A stretch of DNA of 5,541 nt from JAJPJX01 sp964568355 (GTDB lineage: Bacteria; Acidobacteriota; Terriglobia; Bryobacterales; Bryobacteraceae), in contig CAZMRK010000531.1 of assembly GCA_964568355.1 (NCBI GenBank), positions 1 to 5,541 on the forward strand, in the 5' to 3' direction. Shown piece after piece: positions 1-5,541 of the stretch. Below the pieces are notes generated by a model. The model made no database searches, was not told the origin of the DNA, and saw only the letters and a list, made by a program, of their open reading frames with translations. A program made the translations under genes and the position numbers. The first letter of the stretch is position 1. Every line of letters starts with the position of its first letter.

Positions 1-797
1 AGCGACATATCGGCGATGGTCATGATCGTGCTCGCCGCCGAGTTCTGAATACCCGGCACCACCGTCTCTCCCACGCGCACCGGCAGGTTGGTCACGACCC
101 CATCCAGCGGGGCATAGGAGTTGTATTTACGCAGCACATCGGAAACCTGGGTCAGAGTGGCCCGGGCCTGGGCCACCCGCTTCTGTGCGGCGCCCAGTTG
201 CGCGGCGGTCTGCTCGCGCTGCGCGCGGGCCTGCACCAGCCGGGTCTCGGCCTCCCGCAGGGCATACTTCTGGACCTCGTAGGCCGCCTTGCGCGTGTCA
301 AACTCCTGCTGGGCGATCAGCTTGTCCCGAAACAGCGAGCGCGCCCGCTCGAATTCGGCCGCCGTGCGGTCCGTATCCGCCTTGGTCCGGTCGATCACCG
401 CCTGCATGGTGCGGAGATTTTCATCGGCCGCCTTTAAATTCGCCTCCGAGGAGGCGGAATCCGCTTCCGCCGAAGCCAGTGCGGCCCGCTGCGCATTCAC
501 CACTGCCTCCGGCTGCACGTTTTCCAGTCGGGCCAGTAACTGGCCCTTCTTCACCGGTTCGCCTTCCTTTACCAGAATCTCTGTAATGAGGCCCTGGGCA
601 TTTGCTCCGATGTTGATGTAATTGCGAGGCTTAATTTCGCCGGAAGCAGTTACCAGGCTGGTCAGATCCTGGCGGACGACGCGCCCGGTCTGCAATGTGA
701 CAATCCCTTTACGGCTGTAGACAGTGCTGGCGTACACGCCCAGCCCGAGCGTAACGACAACGGCCAGAATGATCAGTACTTTCCATTTACGCTTCAC
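1..797 (-). CDS. MacA/HlyD-type efflux pump periplasmic adaptor subunit (C-terminus cut by window edge)
   Basis: This is the N-terminal 265 residues of a membrane fusion protein. Such proteins link an inner-membrane transporter to an outer-membrane channel in tripartite efflux or secretion pumps. Visible parts in order: a basic N-terminus (VKRKWK); one hydrophobic anchor at about residues 7-25; the first half of a lipoyl-like domain at about 49-96, with TASGEI and VKEGEPVKKGQLLARLE; a long Ala/Glu/Arg/Gln-rich alpha-helical hairpin at about 97-217; the returning lipoyl half at about 229-250 (YAPLDGVVTNLPVRVGETV); and the first beta-barrel strand ending TIADMS. The closing ADMS block resembles MacA, so an ABC-transporter partner is likely, but an RND or other partner is not excluded. 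The partner would lie beyond the left edge. The start is GTG at 797: an in-frame TAA lies 11 codons upstream, and GAGGAA sits nine bases before the GTG. No stop codon is reached within the window. Confidence 0.93.
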   Translation of the reverse strand, partial: MKRKWKVLIILAVVVTLGLGVYASTVYSRKGIVTLQTGRVVRQDLTSLVTASGEIKPRNYINIGANAQGLITEILVKEGEPVKKGQLLARLENVQPEAVVNAQRAALASAEADSASSEANLKAADENLRTMQAVIDRTKADTDRTAAEFERARSLFRDKLIAQQEFDTRKAAYEVQKYALREAETRLVQARAQREQTAAQLGAAQKRVAQARATLTQVSDVLRKYNSYAPLDGVVTNLPVRVGETVVPGIQNSAASTIMTIADMS

Positions 798-806
798 GGA
801 CGAAAA

Positions 807-812
807 TTCCTC
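807..812 (-). promoter_or_regulatory. Ribosome binding site of the efflux adaptor gene
   Basis: On the minus strand this reads GAGGAA, nine bases before the GTG at 797. It decides the start, because no ATG is available between the upstream in-frame TAA and the hydrophobic anchor. Confidence 0.75.
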
Positions 813-906
813 GATTCGAGAAGATTAGACGCAAAAGGACGGAGCCGCGTTCGCACTATCTCACCTTACTTATCTTAGCATTCGCTAGGTTGTCGACGGC
901 TGTGGC

Positions 907-922
907 GCCCGATTCATCGGGC
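907..922. repeat. Perfect 7-bp inverted repeat (hairpin) in the adaptor upstream region
   Basis: GCCCGAT and ATCGGGC flank a two-base TC centre. It lies downstream of the 89-residue gene and about 110 bp upstream of the adaptor start. There is no T-run on either side, so it is not a textbook intrinsic terminator. It may slow or end transcription of the accA unit, or stabilise the mRNA 3' end. Confidence 0.6.
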
Positions 923-926
923 TGCC

Positions 927-942
927 TCGCCACTCGTGGCGA
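927..942. repeat. Second perfect 7-bp inverted repeat, next to the first
   Basis: TCGCCAC and GTGGCGA flank a two-base TC centre, the same architecture as the hairpin four bases away but with different arms. The pair occupies 36 bp of the 191-bp spacer between the small membrane protein gene and the efflux adaptor gene. A role at the 3' end of the accA transcript is the simplest reading. No T-tract follows it on either strand. Confidence 0.6.
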
Positions 943-988
943 CGTCTCGCGCCCTCAGGCAAAGAGAGTGATCGCGTAAGTCCAGGCG

Positions 989-1258
989 TCACTGGCTCAG
1001 CCAGTTCACCCGGTCCGGGCGGGTGCTTTCGCATTGGTTGGATTCGGTGACCCCGGAAGCGATCTGCGCGCACGCATTTTCCGTGGCCGTGCGCAAAGCC
1101 TGCTCGCGACTCTGCGCCGAAGCCGTACGGCAGGCGCTGCGCCCGGCATACGTAATGCAGACCTCGCAGCGAAACCGGTTGGTGCCGATCGTCGAGGAAA
1201 TGATCAGCGCCAGCACCACCACCAGAAACAGGATGCCCAGGATGACCGTCTTTTTCAC
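989..1258 (-). CDS. Small single-pass, cysteine-containing protein of unknown function
   Basis: The product is 89 residues and I cannot assign a named family. It has a short basic N-terminus (MKK), one strongly hydrophobic segment at about residues 5-22, and a polar remainder of about 65 residues. That remainder has five cysteines (31, 34, 43, 63 and 76), including a CxxC pair, and an Ala/Thr-rich stretch resembling an amphipathic helix (about 48-70). The hydrophobic segment has no clear signal peptidase site or lipobox, so an uncleaved anchor with an exported cysteine-bearing domain is the likely topology. The start is GTG at 1258, which overlaps the accA TGA as GTGA. There is no strong Shine-Dalgarno sequence in front of it, so translation is probably coupled to accA. 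The coupling suggests co-expression with accA, not necessarily a shared function. A real gene is favoured over chance by the 4-base overlap and the coherent anchor-plus-soluble-domain layout. Confidence 0.75.
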   Translation of the reverse strand: MKKTVILGILFLVVVLALIISSTIGTNRFRCEVCITYAGRSACRTASAQSREQALRTATENACAQIASGVTESNQCESTRPDRVNWLSQ

Positions 1259-2211
1259 GCGAAGAAGTTTCCCATGCGGCGGAACTTGGCGTAGCGCTGC
1301 TCGACCAGTTCGGCGGGGGGAAGGCCGCCCAGCTCCTGCAATGCTATCCGCAGGCGGTCTCCGAGGAACGCAGCCGCCGCTTCGGGATCTTCATGCGCGC
1401 CCCCGGGAGGCTCCGGAACAATACCGTCGATCAGCCCCAGGTGCTGGAGATCTTCGGCCGTCAATTTGAGCGCTTCCGCTGCCAGTTCCGCTTTGGCCGA
1501 GTCGCGCCAGATGATCGCCGCGCAGCTTTCCGGCGAAATCACGCTGTAGACGGCGTTTTCCAGCATGAAAACGAAGTTGCCCACGCCCAGTGCCAGCGCG
1601 CCCCCGCTGCCGCCCTCTCCAATGCAGACCGAGATCACCGGCACGCCCAGACGGGCCATCTCCCGCAGGTTGCGGGCGATCGCTTCCGCCTGCCCGCGCT
1701 CTTCGGCATCGATGCCGGGATAGGCGCCGGGGGTGTCCATGAAGGTGATTACCGGGCGGCCGAACTTGGCGGCCAATTGCATCAGGCGCAGGGCCTTCCG
1801 ATAGCCTTCCGGCTTGGGCATGCCGAAATTGCGGTACAGCTTCTGCTTGGTGTCGCGGCCTTTCTGCTCGCCGATCACCATCACCGGCCGGTCGCCAAGA
1901 AACGCGAAGCCCGCTACGATCGCCGCATCGTCTCCAAAGGCTCGGTCCCCGTGGACCTCCTGAAAACCGGTGAAGATGCGCGGGATATAGTCGAGCGCAT
2001 GAGGACGCTTGGCATGGCGTGCGAGCTGCACCCTCCGCCAGGCATGATTGGTTGTTTCCGAGCCGGTCGTTTCCGAACCAGCCGTCTCGGCCATGGGGTC
2101 CAGCGCGGGGGCGTCCAGCGGTTGCTCGAACTCGTCCGGCTGGGATTGTTCGGGATGCACCTCAGCCATCTTAACAAAGGCTGCCGCCCGCCCGGACGGG
2201 TTAGGGCACAA
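1255..2211 (-). CDS. accA: Acetyl-CoA carboxylase carboxyltransferase subunit alpha
   Basis: With AccD, AccA transfers the carboxyl group from biotin on AccB to acetyl-CoA, giving malonyl-CoA for fatty acid synthesis in the cytoplasm. The family core is complete from about residue 58: WRRVQLARH, RPHALDYI, a GEQKGRDTK block, NFGMPKPEGYRKALRL, TFMDTPGAYPG, EERGQAEAIARNLREM, the glycine-rich GEGGSGGALALGVGN that forms part of the crotonase-fold active site, and VISPESCAAIIWRD. The C-terminal YAKFRRMGNFFA also looks intact. The N-terminus is odd. The helical region that usually precedes the core is replaced by an acidic, Pro/Thr/Ser-rich stretch with a GSETT repeat. The start is uncertain. TTG at 2211 (318 residues) has AGGAA nine bases upstream. 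ATG at 2169 (304 residues) has no visible Shine-Dalgarno sequence but is the better codon. The downstream small gene overlaps it by four bases. dnaE lies upstream on the same strand, but a gene in the opposite direction separates them. Confidence 0.96.
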   Translation of the reverse strand: MCPNPSGRAAAFVKMAEVHPEQSQPDEFEQPLDAPALDPMAETAGSETTGSETTNHAWRRVQLARHAKRPHALDYIPRIFTGFQEVHGDRAFGDDAAIVAGFAFLGDRPVMVIGEQKGRDTKQKLYRNFGMPKPEGYRKALRLMQLAAKFGRPVITFMDTPGAYPGIDAEERGQAEAIARNLREMARLGVPVISVCIGEGGSGGALALGVGNFVFMLENAVYSVISPESCAAIIWRDSAKAELAAEALKLTAEDLQHLGLIDGIVPEPPGGAHEDPEAAAAFLGDRLRIALQELGGLPPAELVEQRYAKFRRMGNFFA

Positions 2212-2216
2212 TTGTG
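2207..2216. promoter_or_regulatory. Perfect 10-bp palindrome over the accA TTG start
   Basis: CACAATTGTG is fully self-complementary and spans the TTG start codon proposed for accA. It could be a protein-binding site or could arise by chance. Ten-base palindromes are not rare enough to be decisive alone. Confidence 0.3.
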
Positions 2217-2220
2217 AAAT

Positions 2221-2225
2221 TTCCT
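2221..2225 (-). promoter_or_regulatory. Candidate ribosome binding site for accA (TTG start)
   Basis: On the minus strand this reads AGGAA, nine bases before the TTG at 2211. It is the only good Shine-Dalgarno sequence near the accA 5' end and is the reason for preferring the TTG start over the ATG at 2169. Confidence 0.5.
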
Positions 2226-2239
2226 ACTTTCGGGTTGCC

Positions 2240-2252
2240 GCTAACGGTTAGC
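2240..2252. promoter_or_regulatory. Perfect palindrome upstream of accA, operator-like
   Basis: GCTAAC and GTTAGC flank a single G. The site lies 29-41 bp upstream of the accA TTG and about 200 bp upstream of the divergent MCDYSL gene. The 8-bp palindrome TTAGCTAA overlaps its right arm. The compact dyad with a one-base centre looks more like a repressor half-site pair than a transcript hairpin. I recognise no regulator consensus in it. Confidence 0.4.
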
Positions 2253-2281
2253 TAAAGAACGCGCTCCCGAAAGAAGGGCGT

Positions 2282-2316
2282 TTTGGGTCTTGTCTTTCCA
2301 GCCAAGCGGACCCAAA
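2282..2316. repeat. Perfect 8-bp inverted repeat in the divergent intergenic region
   Basis: TTTGGGTC (2282-2289) pairs with GACCCAAA (2309-2316) across a 19-base loop. It lies between the divergent accA and MCDYSL genes, so it could be in either 5' leader or in a promoter. No riboswitch class is recognisable. Confidence 0.4.
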
Positions 2317-2329
2317 CTCATTGCATGGG

Positions 2330-2350
2330 GTGCTCTATGCTGACGAGCAC
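2330..2350. repeat. Short 6-bp inverted repeat in the divergent intergenic region
   Basis: GTGCTC (2330-2335) and GAGCAC (2345-2350) are separated by nine bases, about 100 bp upstream of the MCDYSL gene. The arms are short, and chance is a serious alternative. Confidence 0.25.
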
Positions 2351-2436
2351 ACATCTCGCCCGCAACAGGCAGTTGTTCCCGTTCCAGGAGTTCCGGTGTG
2401 AATGGGCCCGCTGCTTCCAAACGAACTTCTTGCATC

Positions 2437-2441
2437 GAGGA
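2437..2441 (+). promoter_or_regulatory. Ribosome binding site of the MCDYSL gene
   Basis: GAGGA lies seven bases before the ATG at 2449. A second in-frame start, GTG at 2398, also has an AGGAG seven bases upstream (2386-2390). Resemblance to family members that begin MCDYSL favours the ATG. Confidence 0.65.
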
Positions 2442-2448
2442 CAAAACA

Positions 2449-2934
2449 ATGTGTGATTATTCGCTCATGGCTATCCCGAATCGCCTGGCTCAGGAGGGGG
2501 AAGAACTGGTTGCACACCGTTTTCCGACTGGATCGATGGGTTTGGCATCTCCCGCCGATCTCCGGCGGACGGTTTGTCTCTCTGCCCGGAAACCGCAAGG
2601 GTTCTGGGCGGCGGTGAAGAATTTCTTTGATCCGCCGAAGGTTCAGCCCACTCCGGCAGTGTGCATTCCGCCCGGGGCGCGCCTGCGTCTGCGCGATATT
2701 TCCACGCGGATTCAAAGTGAACTGGGGGTCGGCGCCGACGAAGAGGTGACCTTCACCCAGCTCAATGCGACCGCAAACAGCTATCGCGATGCCGTGCGCT
2801 TCCACAATGGCCGGGAGTTGCGGCTGCAGGAGTTGCGGGAAGGACAACGGGTTTCCATTTTGGACCTTTCTCTGGCCGAACCCATGCAGCCGCTGGCCGA
2901 AGAGCATCCGGAACTGCTGTTCCGCTTGCGCTGA
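2449..2934 (+). CDS. Protein of unknown function, MCDYSL family
   Basis: The product is 161 residues and predicted soluble, with no signal peptide or membrane segment. It opens with MCDYSL. From memory, a group of uncharacterised bacterial proteins share this opening followed by a region like the one seen here: an AVC-PPG block (residues 70-76), then FTQLN (102-106), a DAV-F-NG-E segment (114-123) and a short EGQRVSILDL strand (131-140). No catalytic motif or named domain is visible, so I assign no function. The segment at about 45-68, with KPQGFWAAVKNFFDPP, looks like an insertion or linker. The ATG at 2449 is preferred because of GAGGA seven bases upstream and the conserved opening. The GTG at 2398 would add 17 residues. 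The gene is divergent from accA and convergent with dnaE, with stop codons about 30 bp apart, so it is probably a single-gene transcript. Its presence splits dnaE from accA. Confidence 0.85.
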   Translation: MCDYSLMAIPNRLAQEGEELVAHRFPTGSMGLASPADLRRTVCLSARKPQGFWAAVKNFFDPPKVQPTPAVCIPPGARLRLRDISTRIQSELGVGADEEVTFTQLNATANSYRDAVRFHNGRELRLQELREGQRVSILDLSLAEPMQPLAEEHPELLFRLR

Positions 2935-2942
2935 CCGGTGGA

Positions 2943-2972
2943 CCTCCTGACGGCCGCCGGGTCGTCAGGAGG
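2943..2972. terminator. Inverted repeat between convergent MCDYSL gene and dnaE, possible bidirectional terminator
   Basis: CCTCCTGACG (2943-2952) and CGTCAGGAGG (2963-2972) form a perfect 10-bp stem with a 10-base loop. The right arm contains the dnaE TGA (2965-2967), and the left arm starts eight bases after the stop of the plus-strand gene. Placement between convergent 3' ends suggests a shared transcription end. There is no T-tract on either strand, so efficient intrinsic termination is not shown. Confidence 0.5.
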
Positions 2973-5541
2973 CCAGGACCTCGACACAATCGCTGCCGCA
3001 GATATTCTCCAGCGCGGAGCGAAAGGCTTTATCCGGGCGCACTCTGGTCGGTACGTCCAGGATGACGGAGAAGTCGCGCGTCATTTCCAGCCGGAACCTC
3101 ACCTGTGTTTCACCGGGCTTGCTGGCAAATAACTGTTGCAGCGCCGCGGCTTTATCCGGAGTGCCGTTCCTTCCCAGCCAGACCCGGATCGAAATCAGCG
3201 ACGGCAGCGGGATGCGTGCCACTTCGAGCGGCACAATCTCCTGAATGGAAAGCTTGGGCGGCGCGTTCTCTTCCGGCAGCACCAAACCGCGCACCAGCAC
3301 CGCCTGGTCCTCCACCACCATCGAGGCCAGCCGCTCGTAGTTCGTGGTAAAGAGCATGGCCTCTACCGCGCCGTTGCGATCTTCAATCTGCATCGCCGCC
3401 CAGGGCTTCTGCTCGCGATTGCGCTTGCGCTGGATGCTGGTGAACACACCGCAGAGCGCTACCTCGGTTCCTTTCGCCAGGCCTTCCAGATTCGCCGTAT
3501 GGTGCGAGGCCAGCTCGCTGATCTTGTCTTCATACTGATCGAGCGGGTGGCCGGTCACATAGAACCCCAGCATTTCTTTTTCGCCGGAGAGCTTTTCTTT
3601 GCTGCTCAGGTCGGGGAGGTCCGGCAACGGCTTTTCGCTCTCGCCCTCCTCGGCAATCAGTTCGCCGAACAGCCCCACCTGGCCGCTCAGGCGGTCGCGC
3701 CAGACGCGCTGCCCGGCTTCCATGGCGCCTTCCACCGCGGCATAGAGCTGGGCCCGGTTGCCTTCCAGCCTGTCCATGGCGCCGGCGCGGATCAGGCTTT
3801 CGATCATCCGCCGGTTGATCGAGCTGGGATCCACTTTCTCGCAGAACTGGTAGAGCGAGCGGAACTGGCCCACCTCCTGGCGCGCCTTGCGGATCGCCTC
3901 CACCGCCGAAGGCCCCACGTTCTTGACCGCCCCCATGCCGAAACGGATCGCCTTGCCGTCCGGGGTGAAATTCCAGTCGCTGGCGTTCACATCCGGCGGC
4001 AGCACCGTGATGCCCATCTCGCGGCATTCGTTGATGTACTTGACAACTTTGGCCGTGTTGCCCGTTTCCGAGGTGAGCAGCGCGGCCATGAAGTCCACCG
4101 GATAGTGGGCCTTCAGGTAGGCCGTTACATAAGCAAGGTAGGCGTAAGCGGCCGAGTGCGACTTGTTGAAGCCGTAGCCGGCGAACTGCTCCATCAGGTC
4201 GAAAATCTTCTCGACCTTTTTTTGTGGAAAGCCGCGTTCGAGCGCGCCCTTGATGAAACGCTCGCGCTGCGCCGCCATCTCCTCGATCTTCTTCTTGCCC
4301 ATGGCGCGGCGCAGCAGATCCGCGTCGCCCAGCGAGTAGCCCGCCAGGCGGTTGGAGATCTGCATCACCTGCTCCTGGTACACGATCACTCCATAGGTCT
4401 CTTCCAGAAGCTCCTTGAGCTCGGGCAGGTCATAGACCACCGTCTTCTTGCCCTGCTTGCGATCGATGAAGTCGTCGATCATGCCGCCTTGAATCGGGCC
4501 GGGGCGGTAGAGCGCGTTGAGTGCGGTGAGATCTTCAATCCGGTTGGGTTGGTACCGCCGCAGGATGTCGCGCATCCCCGGCGATTCGAACTGGAACACG
4601 CCGCTGGTATAGCCCTTGCAGAAAATCTCGTAGGTTTCCTGGTCGTCGAGCGGCAGGTCCTCCGGAACCAGCTTGACGCCGTGGCGGCTTTCGATCAGTT
4701 TGAGCGCGTCGTCGATGAGCGTGAGCGTCGTCAGGCCCAGGAAGTCCATCTTGAGAAGCGAGAGCTTCTCCAGACCGCTCATATCGAACTGCGTCACAAT
4801 TTCCTCGCGGTTCGTTCGATAAAGCGGCACCAGTTCCTTAAGCGGCTGCGGCGAGATCACCACGCCGGCCGCGTGCACCGAACAGTTGCGCGCCAGGCCT
4901 TCCAGCCGCAGCGCTACCTGCAGCACCTCGGCGACGCGCGGATCCTTGCGCGCGGACTCCTCGAAGCCCGGCTCCGCCTTCATCGCATCGCTGAGCGAGA
5001 TGTTCAGGACATTGGGCACCAGCTTGGTAATCCGCTCCACGTCGGCGAAGCTGACATCCAGCACACGGCCGACGTCCTTGATCGCGGCCCGCGCGCCCAG
5101 CGTGTTGAACGTAATGATCTGTGCCACCTGCTCGCGGCCGTAGCGTTCGGTGACGTATTGGATCACCTCGCCGCGCCGGTTCATGCAGAAGTCGATATCG
5201 ATATCGGGCATGCTGATGCGCTCCGGGTTGAGGAAGCGCTCGAACAGCAGGCCGTATTGCAGCGGGTCGATATCGGTGATGTGCATGGCATAGCCGACCA
5301 GGCTGCCGGCGGCGGAGCCGCGGCCCGGACCCACCGGAATATTCTGCGATTTGGCGAAGCGGATGAAGTCCCAGACGATCAGAAAGTAGCCGGAGAACTT
5401 CATCTTCTGGATCATCTGGATTTCGCGATCCAGGCGCTCGGCATACTCGGCCAGATCGTGCTTCAGGCGGCCCGCCCGGCGCAGCGCCTCCAGCCGCGGC
5501 CGCCGGCTCTCGAAGCCCTGCCGCGCGACGTATTCGAAATA
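2965..5541 (-). CDS. dnaE: DNA polymerase III alpha subunit, DnaE type (N-terminus cut by window edge)
   Basis: This is the polymerase subunit of the replicative DNA polymerase III holoenzyme. The window shows the last 858 residues, and the reading frame stays open to the right edge. Internal methionines such as the one at 5415 are therefore not the start. Landmarks numbered from the edge: palm motif GPGRGSAAGS at 71-80; PDIDIDF at 112-118, whose aspartates 113 and 115 match E. coli Asp401 and Asp403; KMDFLGL with Asp266, matching E. coli Asp555; YGFNKSHSAAYA at 456-467 in the fingers; a helix-hairpin-helix region near 513-550; QVGLF at 621-625 (3667-3681), a good match to the internal beta-clamp binding motif; an OB fold from about 694; then the C-terminal tau-binding region. 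Alignment to E. coli numbering implies that about 290 residues, including the PHP domain, are missing. No frameshift or lost catalytic residue is seen. PolC is excluded by the domain order and the absence of an inserted exonuclease. Confidence 0.98.
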   Translation of the reverse strand, partial: YFEYVARQGFESRRPRLEALRRAGRLKHDLAEYAERLDREIQMIQKMKFSGYFLIVWDFIRFAKSQNIPVGPGRGSAAGSLVGYAMHITDIDPLQYGLLFERFLNPERISMPDIDIDFCMNRRGEVIQYVTERYGREQVAQIITFNTLGARAAIKDVGRVLDVSFADVERITKLVPNVLNISLSDAMKAEPGFEESARKDPRVAEVLQVALRLEGLARNCSVHAAGVVISPQPLKELVPLYRTNREEIVTQFDMSGLEKLSLLKMDFLGLTTLTLIDDALKLIESRHGVKLVPEDLPLDDQETYEIFCKGYTSGVFQFESPGMRDILRRYQPNRIEDLTALNALYRPGPIQGGMIDDFIDRKQGKKTVVYDLPELKELLEETYGVIVYQEQVMQISNRLAGYSLGDADLLRRAMGKKKIEEMAAQRERFIKGALERGFPQKKVEKIFDLMEQFAGYGFNKSHSAAYAYLAYVTAYLKAHYPVDFMAALLTSETGNTAKVVKYINECREMGITVLPPDVNASDWNFTPDGKAIRFGMGAVKNVGPSAVEAIRKARQEVGQFRSLYQFCEKVDPSSINRRMIESLIRAGAMDRLEGNRAQLYAAVEGAMEAGQRVWRDRLSGQVGLFGELIAEEGESEKPLPDLPDLSSKEKLSGEKEMLGFYVTGHPLDQYEDKISELASHHTANLEGLAKGTEVALCGVFTSIQRKRNREQKPWAAMQIEDRNGAVEAMLFTTNYERLASMVVEDQAVLVRGLVLPEENAPPKLSIQEIVPLEVARIPLPSLISIRVWLGRNGTPDKAAALQQLFASKPGETQVRFRLEMTRDFSVILDVPTRVRPDKAFRSALENICGSDCVEVLAS

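Noticed and set aside
185..621. Several plus-strand open frames opposite the efflux adaptor
   Set aside because: They lie antisense to a well-supported coding region. Their translations are low-complexity Pro/Arg/Ala or otherwise featureless.
840..900. Possible minus-strand promoter for the adaptor (TCGACA and TAAGAT)
   Set aside because: The spacing between the two hexamers is only about 13 bases and both match the consensus imperfectly, so I do not call it.
1393..2217. Long plus-strand open frame of 274 codons opposite accA
   Set aside because: It is antisense to a clear accA with well-conserved motifs. Its translation is rich in Arg, His and Gln with no domain, as expected for a shadow frame in G+C-rich DNA.
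2396..2617. Alternative 71-codon plus-strand frame from 2402
   Set aside because: It overlaps the MCDYSL gene out of frame, and its spacing from the AGGAG at 2386-2390 is less favourable. It has no recognisable content.
2335..2907. Minus-strand open frame of 190 codons opposite the MCDYSL gene
   Set aside because: The plus-strand gene has a ribosome binding site and a family-like opening. The antisense frame has neither, and its composition is unremarkable.
1951..2950. Shared 13-mer GTGGACCTCCTGA at 1951-1963 and 2938-2950
   Set aside because: Only two copies, one inside accA coding sequence, with no flanking similarity. Chance, or partial overlap with the terminator arm, explains it.
3530..4027. 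Minus-strand open frame of 165 codons inside dnaE in another frame
   Set aside because: It overlaps the dnaE fingers/HhH to clamp-motif region out of frame. Its Gly/Arg-rich composition is typical of a frame shadow.
2965..5415. dnaE beginning at the methionine at 5415
   Set aside because: The frame continues upstream to the window edge with polymerase-like sequence (YFEYVARQGF and onward), so the true start is outside.

Overview
The window is G+C-rich bacterial chromosome with tight gene packing. I see no phage, transposon, CRISPR array or RNA gene. It holds three housekeeping or transport genes (a MacA/HlyD-type efflux adaptor, accA and dnaE) and two small uncharacterised genes. The dnaE/accA association, the protein sequences and the type of small accessory proteins suggest an acidobacterium-like organism. 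That is inferred from general resemblance, not from a search, and is held with modest confidence.

Layout from left to right. (1) Positions 1-797, minus strand: the N-terminal 265 residues of a membrane-anchored periplasmic adaptor of a tripartite efflux pump, cut by the left edge. (2) 798-988: a gene-free spacer with two adjacent perfect hairpins (907-922 and 927-942) and the adaptor's ribosome binding site. (3) 989-1258, minus: an 89-residue single-pass, cysteine-containing protein of unknown function. Its GTG start overlaps the accA stop by four bases (GTGA). (4) 1255-2211, minus: accA, the alpha subunit of acetyl-CoA carboxyltransferase, with an unusual low-complexity N-terminus. (5) 2212-2448: the divergent intergenic region, with several short perfect palindromes. 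(6) 2449-2934, plus: a 161-residue protein of unknown function that begins MCDYSL. (7) 2943-2972: a perfect 10-bp inverted repeat between two convergent genes that contains the dnaE stop codon. (8) 2965-5541, minus: dnaE, the replicative DNA polymerase III alpha subunit, complete at the C-terminus and cut by the right edge so that the PHP domain is missing.

Functionally, accA supplies malonyl-CoA for fatty acid synthesis and dnaE copies the chromosome. Their proximity on one strand recalls the dnaE-accA adjacency known from E. coli. Here an oppositely oriented gene and about 240 bp of its own upstream DNA separate the two, so accA cannot simply be read through from dnaE and probably has its own promoter. 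The small membrane protein is probably translationally coupled to accA. The efflux adaptor is probably a separate unit. I found no convincing novel multi-gene system. The points most worth a second look are the two small uncharacterised proteins, the altered AccA N-terminus and the palindromes between the divergent genes.
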